A stretch of DNA of 64,000 bases from Candidatus Saccharimonadota bacterium (GCA_030445245.1 JAUCSD010000001.1:936671-1000670); one strand, 5' to 3'. Positions 1-9,738 are shown, numbered from the stretch's first letter. Made by a program: numbers and translations. Notes: a model not told the origin generated them from the sequence alone.

Positions 1-70
1 CACCACTAACAATCAAAACTGCAAGTAACAGCATGAGTTTTACGTATCGCCACAATCCCCGTTTTCCCAT
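1..70 (-). CDS. N-terminal fragment of a membrane or secreted protein (cut by window edge)
   Basis: The reverse strand opens with ATG at 70 and runs off the window after about 23 codons (begins MGKRGLWRYVKLMLLLAVLI). A short basic stretch followed by a hydrophobic run is typical of a signal peptide or N-terminal membrane anchor. No Shine-Dalgarno sequence precedes it. Function cannot be told from the fragment. It is divergent from the gene starting at 191. Confidence 0.5.
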   Translation of the reverse strand, partial: MGKRGLWRYVKLMLLLAVLIVSG

Positions 71-190
71 AAGCTTTATGCTTGTATTATCACCGATAGC
101 TAGTGAAAATACAACTAGCGTCACACCGACAAGTATAGTAATCTATAGGTAAGCATAAACGTAACTATATACGCATAAAAATACACGACC

Positions 191-1213
191 ATGGAACCTG
201 ATAAAAACACATCTACGGATCCCGAAAGTAAGCCATCAGTAGAAGAGCCGAAAGCTCCAGCTGATGCACTCAGTCGTACGCCAGATGATCTTGAAAAAGA
301 ACAGGCTGAGCAGAAGGCTTCAAATGCCGATCCAAATGCCTCTGCTGACCCCACCGAAAAGAAGCTCTCGCCTATCAAGCGTTTCTTCCGCAAGGTCAAC
401 GTTTACCTTTTGATTTTCGTGTTACTGGTCGTTGTTGCCGGCGTCTTTACGATCGTCAATTACTTAAACAGCCAGAAAACTCCGACTGAGGCAGGCATTG
501 CGAACCAAGGGCTCACAGCCGACGCCCTTAAACAGCTTGCGAATACCGATGCGACCGTTGGTGGCACGTCACAGACACTTACCATCCAAGGTAATGCCGT
601 CATTGCCGGACAAACGCTCCTGCGCGGCAATTTAAATGTTGCTGGTAATATTCAAACCGGAGGCAGTGTCCAGACTCCAAACCTAACCGTTTCTGGTACG
701 TCAAATCTTGGTACCGCTCAAATTAATAGCTTGCAGGTTGCCACCAATACTGCTGTGCAAGGTAGCACGACACTACACGATCTGAATGTTTCAGGTACAT
801 CGTCGTTCGGCGGTGCTATGACCGCTTCACAAATTACCGTCACGAGACTTATCCTGAGCGGCAATGCTGTCTTGCAGGTTCCAAATCACATATCCTTTAC
901 TGGCCCTGCACCGACCCGCAGTATTAATAACGGTGTGCTCGGCAATGGTGGCTCGGCATCAATCAATGGATCAGACACGGCAGGAACTATAAACGTCAAC
1001 ACAGGCAACAATCCAACCGCTGGCTGTTTCACGCATATTACGTTCCAGCAAGTGTATACTAATCAGCCGCACGTAATCGTAAGTCCTATTGGTAGCGCAG
1101 CTGGGCAAACACAATACTACGTTGAACGTGACAAAGACGGATTTAGTCTTTGCGCTAGTAGTCCTGCTCCCGCCAACCAAGTATTCGCGTACGACTACTT
1201 CGTCACTAATTAG
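191..1213 (+). CDS. Single-pass surface protein with repetitive beta-type ectodomain
   Basis: 340 aa. Residues 1-65 are charged and probably cytoplasmic. A hydrophobic segment near 71-92 (VYLLIFVLLVVVAGVFTIVN) is the only membrane span. Residues about 130-235 contain short repeats built on G-N-x-x-V and L-x-V-S-G-T-S-x-x-G, as in elongated beta-structured fibres or adhesins. The last 65 residues form a separate C-terminal domain with two Cys. It probably stands on the cell surface, N-terminus inside. No enzyme motif is seen and the ligand is unknown. The start is the first ATG; no clear ribosome binding site. The same design (anchor plus repetitive ectodomain) recurs at 9994, on the other side of the F1-like ATPase operon. 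Confidence 0.75.
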   Translation: MEPDKNTSTDPESKPSVEEPKAPADALSRTPDDLEKEQAEQKASNADPNASADPTEKKLSPIKRFFRKVNVYLLIFVLLVVVAGVFTIVNYLNSQKTPTEAGIANQGLTADALKQLANTDATVGGTSQTLTIQGNAVIAGQTLLRGNLNVAGNIQTGGSVQTPNLTVSGTSNLGTAQINSLQVATNTAVQGSTTLHDLNVSGTSSFGGAMTASQITVTRLILSGNAVLQVPNHISFTGPAPTRSINNGVLGNGGSASINGSDTAGTINVNTGNNPTAGCFTHITFQQVYTNQPHVIVSPIGSAAGQTQYYVERDKDGFSLCASSPAPANQVFAYDYFVTN

Positions 1214-1214
1214 A

Positions 1215-1665
1215 CCTACCCTGATATAAATTACAGAAAGACTGCTGCTTACTGAGAAAACAGGTATCACCTTTCTGAAGCATATTCGTTTCACCATCGA
1301 TAGTTAGCTCAAGCTCGCCTTCAAGTACATAGTGAATACGGCCTTGAATTTGCGCTCAGGATGATCGTGACCATATCAATCCTGTTTGATGAGTTCCTGT
1401 GGAGTTAGCTTGGTATATGTGCCGTGTATATCCCCATCCCAATAACTAAATTCCTCCCTCTCTCGCATCCACCCGAGCGGGAGCAGCGCCCCATTGCTCA
1501 GCAACGACAGCATCGGTAAGTGCTTGTCGGACTTTTTGTATCGGATCTTTTGATCTGAACCGCCCAATCTTTGTATCACTATAAAACACAACCGATAGTA
1601 GCCAAGCAAGATGCATACATATAAACGATAATTGAAGTGGGTACACAAGGCGCTTCGGCTGCAAT
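1215..1665 (-). pseudogene. Decayed SRPBCC-like plus cupin-like gene remnant
   Basis: Read on the minus strand, coding similarity hops between frames. The upper part (about 1665-1495) reads DPIQKVRQALTDAVVAEQWG, the usual start of an SRPBCC/AHSA1-type domain. After a frame change near 1490 it continues as ...MREREEFSYWDGDIHGTY... to a TGA at 1376-1378. Beyond the stop comes a GHDHPE metal-site-like stretch, then another frame change near 1350 leads into GRIHYVLEGELELTIDGE and LQKGDTCFLSK, which is a cupin barrel segment. At least two frameshifts and one stop separate the parts, so no intact product can be made. Family labels are my reading of the motifs; the SRPBCC part is less certain than the cupin part. 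Confidence 0.55.
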
Positions 1666-1986
1666 CGCATTATGCCAGATTAGGAAGCAACGGAACTTGA
1701 TTCACCGTCACTCCGAGGCTCTTCTCTACGCTTCTCACCTTCACCACGACTCACGACCGTAGTCCTAAATCCTGGTAAAGCAGATGACTGTGCGTCTACA
1801 CGTCCTGCGGAGGTCGCTCATATGCGACCTACCTACGCTGGGTTGTATACGCTGTCATCTGACCAGAGAAGTATGGAGTTTCTGGATTTTGCCTGGAATT
1901 CATATTCGCTCCAGGCTGCGAGCGAGAAGGACGCTGTACCTTGTGATGGGCGTTTCTCTTAAAGAGGGACTACTAACCTCTAAAGG
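1666..1986. other. Stretch with no supported gene
   Basis: About 320 bases between the decayed gene and the Cys-rich mini-gene. A 68-codon plus-strand frame (1784-1990) exists but has no ribosome binding site, no recognisable motif and an unnatural composition, and it overlaps the mini-gene stop. I see no RNA gene. It may be further remnant of the decayed locus. Confidence 0.4.
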
Positions 1987-2118
1987 CTAGCGGGCGCCGC
2001 AGCATGGGCATTTGTTGGTGCCTGGACACGTACAACTGCAACTGAGACAACCACCACTACCGCGGTCGCGCCCGTGCTCGTGGGTGCAACCACACTTCTT
2101 ACATGCATCCTTTGCCAT
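1987..2118 (-). CDS. Cys-rich metallothionein-like mini-protein (43 aa)
   Basis: 43 aa with ten cysteines, mostly as CxC and CxxC (KKCGC near the start, CLSCSCTC in the middle, CPCC near the end) plus two His. Such density suggests metal binding, comparable in style to bacterial metallothioneins, but no family is recognised. The ATG at 2118 is preceded by an unusually strong ribosome binding site (GAGGGGGTGA), which decides the start against a longer frame that opens at 2256 and overlaps the neighbouring gene. It is the last of a row of four small minus-strand genes (2686 to 1987) with short gaps, probably one transcript. The patch is visibly richer in G+C than the rest of the window. Confidence 0.65.
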   Translation of the reverse strand: MAKDACKKCGCTHEHGRDRGSGGCLSCSCTCPGTNKCPCCGAR

Positions 2119-2159
2119 TTTCTCACCCCCTCGTATGACTTGAAGGGACAGAAAGCGCA

Positions 2160-2297
2160 TCAGCTCGAAGACCGTGGCACTGGCGAGTGATCGCCGGCCT
2201 GGCATGGATCGCACACCGCTTGCCTTTTGACGTAGATTTCCACGCCGCAGACACACACCGTGCAGGTGCAGCGATGTGACTTGTTTTCATTGGACAT
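2160..2297 (-). CDS. Small Cys-rich protein with two Cys clusters (45 aa)
   Basis: 45 aa. Cysteines at 10, 12, 15 and 17 (CTCTVCVC) and at 29 and 32 (CDPC), with His 9 and 37, give a possible zinc-ribbon or treble-clef-like site. The ATG at 2297 has a near-perfect ribosome binding site (AAAAAGGAGGTGAGTT), exceptional in a window where most genes have none. TGA at 2160-2162. It lies 41 bases upstream of the 43-aa Cys-rich gene on the same strand. Function unknown; metal sensing, metal storage or nucleic-acid binding are all possible. Confidence 0.6.
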   Translation of the reverse strand: MSNENKSHRCTCTVCVCGVEIYVKRQAVCDPCQAGDHSPVPRSSS

Positions 2298-2337
2298 AAC
2301 TCACCTCCTTTTTGCTAGAAGGTTCCGTTGTCGCCCG

Positions 2338-2391
2338 TCAGTCGCCGTGCTTGATGCAGGGTAGACCAGTTCCGCAAGTGCACTCGTCCAT
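2338..2391 (-). CDS. Possible 17-aa Cys peptide
   Basis: A very short frame (MDECTCGTGLPCIKHGD, TGA at 2338) preceded by AGAGGTAGAG, an acceptable ribosome binding site. It has three Cys and one His and sits in line with the two Cys-rich genes downstream and the 86-aa gene upstream. Its size alone makes it uncertain; the context and the site in front of it are the support. Confidence 0.35.
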   Translation of the reverse strand: MDECTCGTGLPCIKHGD

Positions 2392-2425
2392 CTCTACCTC
2401 TCATCACTCGATGGAAGCGGAAGCC

Positions 2426-2686
2426 CTATGAGCCCAGCAATCGCTTCAAAAGCGACTGCTTGCCCGTACCAGCCGCTGCGTCGCGGATCATCCGTTCCGC
2501 TTGGCTCTGGCTGATCTTTCCAGCACGGACCTTGTCGCCGATCCGCTCGCGTGCGCGCTTTGCGTTGGCTCGAGAACCACCCTTTGCCTCGAAGGCCAGA
2601 TCAACCAGCTCTTGAGACTCGCGAGTCTTGGCCTTTAGCTCGGCAAACTCGCGCCGCCTGCGCTTTTCGCGCGACTCTCTAGTCAT
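2426..2686 (-). CDS. Basic helical protein of unknown function (86 aa)
   Basis: 86 aa, rich in Arg, Lys, Glu and Ala, predicted almost wholly helical (begins MTRESREKRRRREFAELKAK, ends KQSLLKRLLGS). The charge pattern suits RNA or DNA binding, but no family is recognised. The frame is open further upstream (to 3040), yet ATG 2686 is chosen because GAGGGAGAAGAAG lies directly in front of it and the upstream codons have poor protein character. First gene of the GC-rich row followed by three Cys-containing mini-genes. Confidence 0.6.
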   Translation of the reverse strand: MTRESREKRRRREFAELKAKTRESQELVDLAFEAKGGSRANAKRARERIGDKVRAGKISQSQAERMIRDAAAGTGKQSLLKRLLGS

Positions 2687-2902
2687 CTTCTTCTCCCTCG
2701 TGACCCGCGCCTTGCCAGGCACGGGAGTTCGAGAGAGAAACAGCCTAACCGTCAACCGTAATACCGTTTGTACATGGAATAGTGACTTACGAAGAAGAAT
2801 TCGCTCAGCGTTGTGTACGGTGGTCAGCGGCGAGCATGCAAGTGGTAAACTAGGCCACCCGCAAGACAGACGTAGTTCCGGGAATGACAACCCCGGGGCC
2901 CG

Positions 2903-2927
2903 ACCAGGACTGCGCGACTGTCCTGGT
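2903..2927. other. Perfect 8-bp hairpin
   Basis: ACCAGGAC at 2903-2910 pairs with GTCCTGGT at 2920-2927 around a 9-base loop. No T-run follows on either strand, so a simple terminator is unlikely. It lies in the possible leader of the 86-aa gene. Confidence 0.5.
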
Positions 2928-3071
2928 GCCACTCCCTTCAGCAATTCATTGCCGACGTCGATCGAGATTTGCATACTTCTTTCTCCAGTTTGGATCTCTG
3001 CATCACAACGACCAAGCTGGAAAGAACAAACTTCTAACATATTTCCTTGGTATGATCGCGAGGACTATTCC

Positions 3072-3100
3072 ATTTAATCATAAATGGCGAGAGGTATCAA
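3072..3100 (-). promoter_or_regulatory. Possible sigma70-type promoter for the mini-gene row
   Basis: On the minus strand TTGATA (3095-3100) and TTAAAT (3072-3077) are separated by 17 bases. It points toward the 86-aa gene, which would have a leader of nearly 400 bases. Confidence 0.35.
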
Positions 3101-3296
3101 AAATTCAGTGCTGAACCACTCACGGGGAGCACTGAGCACTCATCACCCCAACTCCAAACGGCCTCCAGTAGGCCACCTGGTAAATATAGAGTGTAACCAA
3201 GACAGCCCCCTAGCGCCTCGCTTGGCTATTCTATTGGTTGTATTTTATAGTGACTCAGAGTTTTGATATTGTAGGTCTGCTGGATTTTTTCTTAGT

Positions 3297-3352
3297 CTTA
3301 TCATAACAAAAATACCCTACTCATCGCATGATATTTCACGGTATATGATAAG
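3297..3352. terminator. Stem-loop after the ATPase operon
   Basis: CTTATCAT (3297-3304) pairs with ATGATAAG (3345-3352), and ATACC (3312-3316) can extend the stem with GGTAT (3340-3344) after a bulge. It begins 22 bases past the epsilon-like stop. No clear T-run follows on the minus strand, so it may protect the mRNA end rather than terminate by itself. Confidence 0.4.
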
Positions 3353-3373
3353 TTACCTTATGACTGCAAGGGC

Positions 3374-3687
3374 CTAAACATCAACAAACACGACGACACG
3401 GTTAGCTTTAACGTGCATGAGGGCGCGGGATATCTTAATGATCTTCTGACCTTCTGGCGACTCTATGACCAAGTTGCAGGGAACAAGCATACATAAAAAG
3501 TTATGATGCTTTGGCAGAATATCAAAGGGGCCTATATCGTTTACGGCGCTAATACTATAGCCGTCTCCTTCGTAGTAAACTTTGAAAGGTGCATAAACCT
3601 TAATGGCTATGGTCGGCTTGCCACCGTGAGTTTGAGCAAGCAGTTCAGCTGCACTTGCCTCTTGTGGCTGTTCTTTCTCATCCGCCA

Positions 3688-3688
<1 letters not shown>
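3374..3688 (-). CDS. atpC-like: F1-like ATPase epsilon subunit
   Basis: 104 aa. After a charged 25-residue tail comes the epsilon beta-sandwich: YAPFKVYYEGDG, then GPFDILPKHHNFLCML, matching the GPFDILPGHANFL signature of F-type epsilon. The C-terminal helical hairpin of ordinary epsilon (about 50 residues, inhibitory in many bacteria) is absent, so this is a single-domain form. In F1 this subunit grips gamma and touches the c-ring. Last gene of the seven-gene operon; its ATG overlaps the beta stop. Cytoplasmic. Because no ordinary c-ring is encoded here, its membrane partner would be the hairpin protein at 8855-9691 (inference). Confidence 0.85.
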
Positions 3689-6010
<2,322 letters not shown>

Positions 6011-6011
<1 letters not shown>

Positions 6012-7576
6012 TACTTCTTCTCCTTGGCTTTGTCATCGACGGGCGGAGCGTTGGTGGCAGCTTCTGCCCGTGCGGCCTCGTCAGCCTGACGTTTCTTTTC
6101 CTCTTCGGCTTTGGCGGCCTTTTCAATAGCTGCTCGTTTTACTTCGTCGATGGTCATCACTTCCGCTTTGAGCGCTGCTTCAAGCTCGTCGTAATTACCC
6201 TTCATGTCTTTGTCTTCTTGAAGTTTCGGCGCGTATTCGTGCACCTTTTCCTTGAGCTTGTCGACATTGATAATTTCCTCGGGACTGCTTCCCAAGATGA
6301 TGCTCATCAGAAATTGTTGCTCGGCAAAGCTATAGATTTCACCAATACCTTGGTTCATCATCTTGAAGAGGACTTTACCCTTATCGTAATCTGCCTGCGC
6401 CGCTGGGCTCAGTTCGGTACCAAAGTGAGCGTACTCCTCAGCCGTTCGATAGCCGGCAAGGGTTAGGTTAAGTTTATCTGCAAATCCTTTTTGTCGTTTG
6501 TTTTGACCGACACCACCCACACGTGTTACCGAGAGAGCCGTGCTGACTGCTGGGCGCATGGTGTCCTTAAAGATCTTCTCATCCAAAATCCACTGGCCGT
6601 CCGTGATCGACATAATGTTAGTTGGTAGGTAGGCGGTAATATCACCACCTGGCGCATACACAATCGGGACAAGGGTTTGACTAGCGTGATTTGATGCTGT
6701 TTTACCACCACGCTCAAGCAGACTCGAGTGTGTATAGAACATGTCACCTGGGTATGAGTCACGTCCCGGCGAGACACCGGCGATCAGTGAGATTTCGCGA
6801 TAGGCCTGGGCGTGGGCCGTTAAGTCATCATAGATTACCAATGTGTCCATGTTGAGTTTATGCCAGAAATATTCACCGTGCGCAGCTCCCACATACGGCA
6901 CGAGGTAGGTGAGAATCAATGACTCGAACGAGTTACTCACCACAACAACTGCTTTTTTAAGCGCGTCATTTTTCTTGAGCGTACTCACGAGTTCCGCCAC
7001 ATCGTGGTTACGTTTAGCGATCAGCACATAGATGACGGTAATGTCAGTGTTCTTCTGGTTAATAGCTACCTGCGCGGCGAGTGCCGTCTTACCCACCTTA
7101 CTGTCTCCGAGCATCGCCATACGCTGTCCACGTGCCAGTGAGTATTCGAGGTCAAGAATGGTCACACCCGTTTCAACCGGCGTATCGAGCAACTCACGCT
7201 CATAGAGCATTGGTGCAGAATGAAAAACATCCCATTCTTGGTCGGCAATGATCTCACCCTCACCGTCGATCGGCTCACCAAAAACATTAATCACCCGACC
7301 AATGAAATTCTTGCCAACAGGGATCATAATATCGCGTGCCTCAATCACACAGACTGCACCGATACGCAGTGGCGAAGGATCGAGTTTCATGACCACGACG
7401 TGGTCTTCGAGAACCTGGTGGACGTAGCCACGTGTATCATCTTCAAAGCGAACGGTTGCGTGCACGTTCGTTGGATGCAAGCCCCTGATACTCACCATAA
7501 ATGAATCAATACCAATAATCTCACCGACGGGATTTCCGTCGCTGACTAACGTATCGAATTTCTTACTGGTTGCCAC
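6011..7576 (-). CDS. atpA-like: F1-like ATPase alpha subunit
   Basis: 521 aa from the GTG at 7576, preferred over an ATG at 7615 because GGAG lies nine bases before it and the upstream start would overlap delta by 52 bases. The nucleotide-binding loop is GDSKVGKT (157-164) instead of the usual GDRQTGKT. The SVTRVGG motif keeps the arginine finger (Arg352) that completes the beta catalytic site. Also seen: SPGRDSYPGDMFYTHSSLLERGGK and LNLTLAGYRTAEEYAHFG. The C-terminus carries an extra charged tail of about 60 residues rich in Glu, Lys and Ala. It overlaps the delta stop. Regulatory/hexamer subunit in the cytoplasm. Confidence 0.92.
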
Positions 7577-8084
7577 GAAGCGTCTCCAGTTCCTTAACCA
7601 GTAGTTCGTGACCACCTTTGAGCGCCGCTCGAAGACTCAGATCGTGAACATGATTTGGCGTTCGGATGTAAGCACCGGCGATAAGTGCAGGTTGAAGCCC
7701 GACGGCAACGACTGTCTGGGGATGCACTGATTCGCGTAGCCACTTGGCAATTTGCTGCAAACTTTCGCCATCAGCAGGCACGGCAAAGGTCATGTGAATG
7801 ACCGGCGCATTTTCCTTGAGCAGATGCATCTCCTTGATGAGTTCTCCACGGTCATGCGCGCTCTCAAGCTTGAGATTATTTTGACTTATGAATTCACTCA
7901 GCTGTTGTGACATGGCAATTTCAGCATGTTCATCAGAGCCTACTCTTTCGCGAACTGAGTCTGCTGTTAGTTCGTTATCGACTCGCTCGAGTTCGTTCAC
8001 GAGACGCGAAACATCACCTTTACTCACTACATTGAGCGGTAAAATAAAGTTTGTGTGTGTTCTTTGTTGCTCGGACTCGTTCAT
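7563..8084 (-). CDS. atpH-like: F1-like ATPase delta (OSCP-like) subunit
   Basis: 173 aa. The C-terminal 70 residues resemble the delta/OSCP C-terminal domain: MTFAVPADGESLQQIAKWLR, then VVAVGLQPALIAGAYIRTPN followed by DLSLRAAL, the usual position of the D-x-S-x-x-x-x-L motif. The N-terminal half is helical and diverged. In F-type enzymes delta clamps the crown of alpha3beta3 to the peripheral stalk, so its presence argues that this machine has a stator. ATGA overlap with the preceding coiled-coil gene suggests coupled translation and a direct partnership with that protein. Confidence 0.8.
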   Translation of the reverse strand: MNESEQQRTHTNFILPLNVVSKGDVSRLVNELERVDNELTADSVRERVGSDEHAEIAMSQQLSEFISQNNLKLESAHDRGELIKEMHLLKENAPVIHMTFAVPADGESLQQIAKWLRESVHPQTVVAVGLQPALIAGAYIRTPNHVHDLSLRAALKGGHELLVKELETLRGNQ

Positions 8085-8833
8085 AGTTTCATGTCGTCCA
8101 CAATTGCTTGCTTGTTTGTCTCCATCTGTTGAATGATCGATGGTAATTGTGCCTTAAGATCGTATTGATCGCCGAGAGCTCCGAGCAGATACTGCTCAAT
8201 AATGCGTGCCATGTTGCTTTCAAACGCATTGATCAGTGACTCTTCTTGCTTGACGAGATTCGCTCGGAGGGTTGTCGCGATTTCTTCGGATTGTCTTTGG
8301 ACAGCTTCGACACTTTGGTTCAATGACAACATGGCGTCTTCCTGGGCTTTTTTAACTGCGGCCATGCCGTCCATATTTTCCTGGAACATAGTATCGACCA
8401 TGATTCTTTGATTAGCGATACTTTTTTGCAAGGTCGTACTCAGCTGTTGATGTTCTTGTTCTACAGCCTGCGCGCTCTGATTGAGTGATTGGAGTGCTTC
8501 GTCTTGTGAGGCTTTAAGTACCTGGCCATACTGGCTAAACTGGTCGTCGAGCTGTTTACTTATGTGCTCTTTGAGTTCGGTGTTAATTCGCGTGATGCTA
8601 TTATCAAGCCGGCCAACGACATGATCCTTGAGTTCATCTTTAATCTGAATGATAGTTGCATTAAGATCTTCTTTGAAAAGCTTGGCGTTTTCATTGATAA
8701 CGCTCTCAAAATACAAACGACCATGATTGCGTAACTCCTCATGAAAATTCTCGTCAAGAAAATGCCCTTCAAGGGCGGCTGCCTGTTCTTCAGTTAGTTT
8801 ACGTTTTGTTTTTTGTTTATGAAATAACCCCAT
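8081..8833 (-). CDS. Coiled-coil protein in the b-subunit position, no membrane span
   Basis: 250 aa from ATG 8833, chosen because AGGGGTGG sits in front of it; a GTG nine bases earlier is possible. No hydrophobic segment exists anywhere, unlike Fo subunit b. After a basic start the chain is long helix with heptad character from about residue 40 to 230. It contains a clear internal duplication with a period of 54 residues (DEALQSLNQSAQAVEQ... and EDAMLSLNQSVEAVQR..., each followed by TTL and a matching tail), and an older-looking shorter repeat before it (DELKDHVVGRLDN / TELKEHISKQLDD). By position, directly upstream of delta, it is the candidate peripheral stalk. How it would reach the membrane is not visible. 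A cytoskeletal or scaffold role is the alternative. Confidence 0.7.
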   Translation of the reverse strand: MGLFHKQKTKRKLTEEQAAALEGHFLDENFHEELRNHGRLYFESVINENAKLFKEDLNATIIQIKDELKDHVVGRLDNSITRINTELKEHISKQLDDQFSQYGQVLKASQDEALQSLNQSAQAVEQEHQQLSTTLQKSIANQRIMVDTMFQENMDGMAAVKKAQEDAMLSLNQSVEAVQRQSEEIATTLRANLVKQEESLINAFESNMARIIEQYLLGALGDQYDLKAQLPSIIQQMETNKQAIVDDMKL

Positions 8834-8854
8834 ATCAACCACCCCTTTTGTGCA

Positions 8855-9691
8855 TCATAGCTTTAATAGTAAATATACCGCAAATAGGCCAATAACTAAA
8901 ATCAGAATTGTTGTGAGGATAATCTCGATAAGAGCCCGGAAGATTGACTTCTTCGACATTGGATTACGACCGATTGAGATAACTCCGTTACGTACACCCG
9001 CATACAAAATGGCGATGGCGGCAACAATGCTCACGGCCGTAATGGCCATACTCAAATAGATACGAACCGGACTCACTTCTTTTTCAGCGATCGCTTTACC
9101 GATTCGCTCAAGAAAATCAGGTACTTTAGCCTTGGTGCTTACATCGTTTGGATTGTGCTTAATATCGATTGTGATTGGGATTGAACCTAGCTTAACGGTC
9201 TTATCTGTCTTTCCTGTAATATCTTTGAGCGTCGTGCTGCCAAGGATGATGGTTTTACCGTCAAATGGAGCATTTGCTCGGCCGAATACCGTCTTCTCCA
9301 CCGTTCCGGCTTTCATAGCAACACCGTTGATTGATGAGAGGGTGACATAGTCACCAATTGCGATTGGGCCATTTTGCGTACTCACCAGTACGTTATAGGT
9401 GCCAGATGGTGTAACGTAGACTTCGTTTTTAAGCGAACCGTTTGATAATGTCACGGTCAACTGGTTGCGATCTACCGTTACACCGAACATGTTCTGTAGC
9501 TCAGCTTGGGTAGCGATTTTGACGCTATTGGAATCCTTACCGGTCAGTTGGACGATCGTACCGTTATCGAGTGGGGTGTCGCTGGAATAACTCTGAACAC
9601 TTGCACCACTTTCTGCGGACACCGGTAAAAAGGCGACGGTAGTCGCAGTGAGAATAATCGCCAGGCTAAGAATAATTCGTGATACTTTCAC
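8855..9691 (-). CDS. Secreted protein ending in a c-subunit-like membrane hairpin
   Basis: 278 aa, GTG start. Residues 1-26 are a signal peptide (cleavage likely after VSA). Residues 27-205 form an extracytoplasmic domain containing GPIAIGDYVTLSSINGVAMKA, a motif of the G-D-Y-V-T-x-S-S type common in surface proteins. Two hydrophobic helices follow (211-231 and 253-276), joined by a polar loop with GRNP (241-244). This loop matches the R-N/Q-P loop of Fo subunit c, and the predicted topology puts it in the cytoplasm, as in c. The ion-binding carboxylate normally mid-helix 2 is missing; the only acidic residue (Glu256) is near the loop. First gene of the F1-like operon, so it is the candidate membrane partner (X0). 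Homology to subunit c is inferred from motif and topology. Confidence 0.7.
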   Translation of the reverse strand: MKVSRIILSLAIILTATTVAFLPVSAESGASVQSYSSDTPLDNGTIVQLTGKDSNSVKIATQAELQNMFGVTVDRNQLTVTLSNGSLKNEVYVTPSGTYNVLVSTQNGPIAIGDYVTLSSINGVAMKAGTVEKTVFGRANAPFDGKTIILGSTTLKDITGKTDKTVKLGSIPITIDIKHNPNDVSTKAKVPDFLERIGKAIAEKEVSPVRIYLSMAITAVSIVAAIAILYAGVRNGVISIGRNPMSKKSIFRALIEIILTTILILVIGLFAVYLLLKL

Positions 9692-9708
9692 AGTTTTTTA
9701 TGCTTCAT
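9688..9708 (-). promoter_or_regulatory. Possible 6-codon upstream frame coupled to the hairpin-protein start
   Basis: MKHKKL then TGA, with AGGGGT just before its ATG at 9708. The TGA overlaps the GTG start of the 278-aa gene (GTGA arrangement). That gene has no ribosome binding site of its own, so coupling to this frame is a plausible way to start its translation. Confidence 0.3.
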
Positions 9709-9732
9709 GCACCCCTATCATATACTGGGCTA

Positions 9733-9738
9733 ATTATA
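9733..9738 (-). promoter_or_regulatory. -10 element of the F1-like ATPase operon
   Basis: Consensus TATAAT on the minus strand with an extended TG one base upstream (TGGTATAAT). Transcription would start near 9726 and read into the seven-gene operon. No good -35 element; the extended -10 may compensate. Confidence 0.6.

Larger units (their letters stand above)
2687..3373. other. 687-bp non-coding stretch with several stem-loops
   Basis: No convincing gene. An in-frame upstream extension of the 86-aa gene has a possible start at 2974 with a GGAG in front, so a longer leader-coded product cannot be excluded, but its composition is not protein-like. The stretch contains a perfect 8-bp hairpin (2903-2927), a 7-bp hairpin CAGTGCT/AGCACTG (3106-3134), a promoter-like pair (3072-3100) and a longer stem-loop just after the ATPase operon (3297-3352). 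It could be a long leader of the mini-gene row or a structured RNA; no known RNA family was recognised. Confidence 0.4.

Noticed and set aside
971-1297. Minus-strand frame opposite the first surface protein
   Set aside because: Shadow of the 340-aa gene; only its lower end coincides with the cupin remnant and in the wrong frame.
1784-1990. 68-codon plus-strand frame
   Set aside because: No ribosome binding site or promoter, low-likelihood composition, overlaps the mini-gene stop.
1987-2256. 89-codon version of the Cys-rich gene
   Set aside because: Its first 46 codons overlap the neighbouring 45-aa Cys-rich gene in another frame; ATG 2118 has the strong ribosome binding site.
2426-3040. 204-codon version of the basic protein
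   Set aside because: The upstream 118 codons have unnatural composition and contain hairpins; the internal ATG at 2686 has a clear ribosome binding site.
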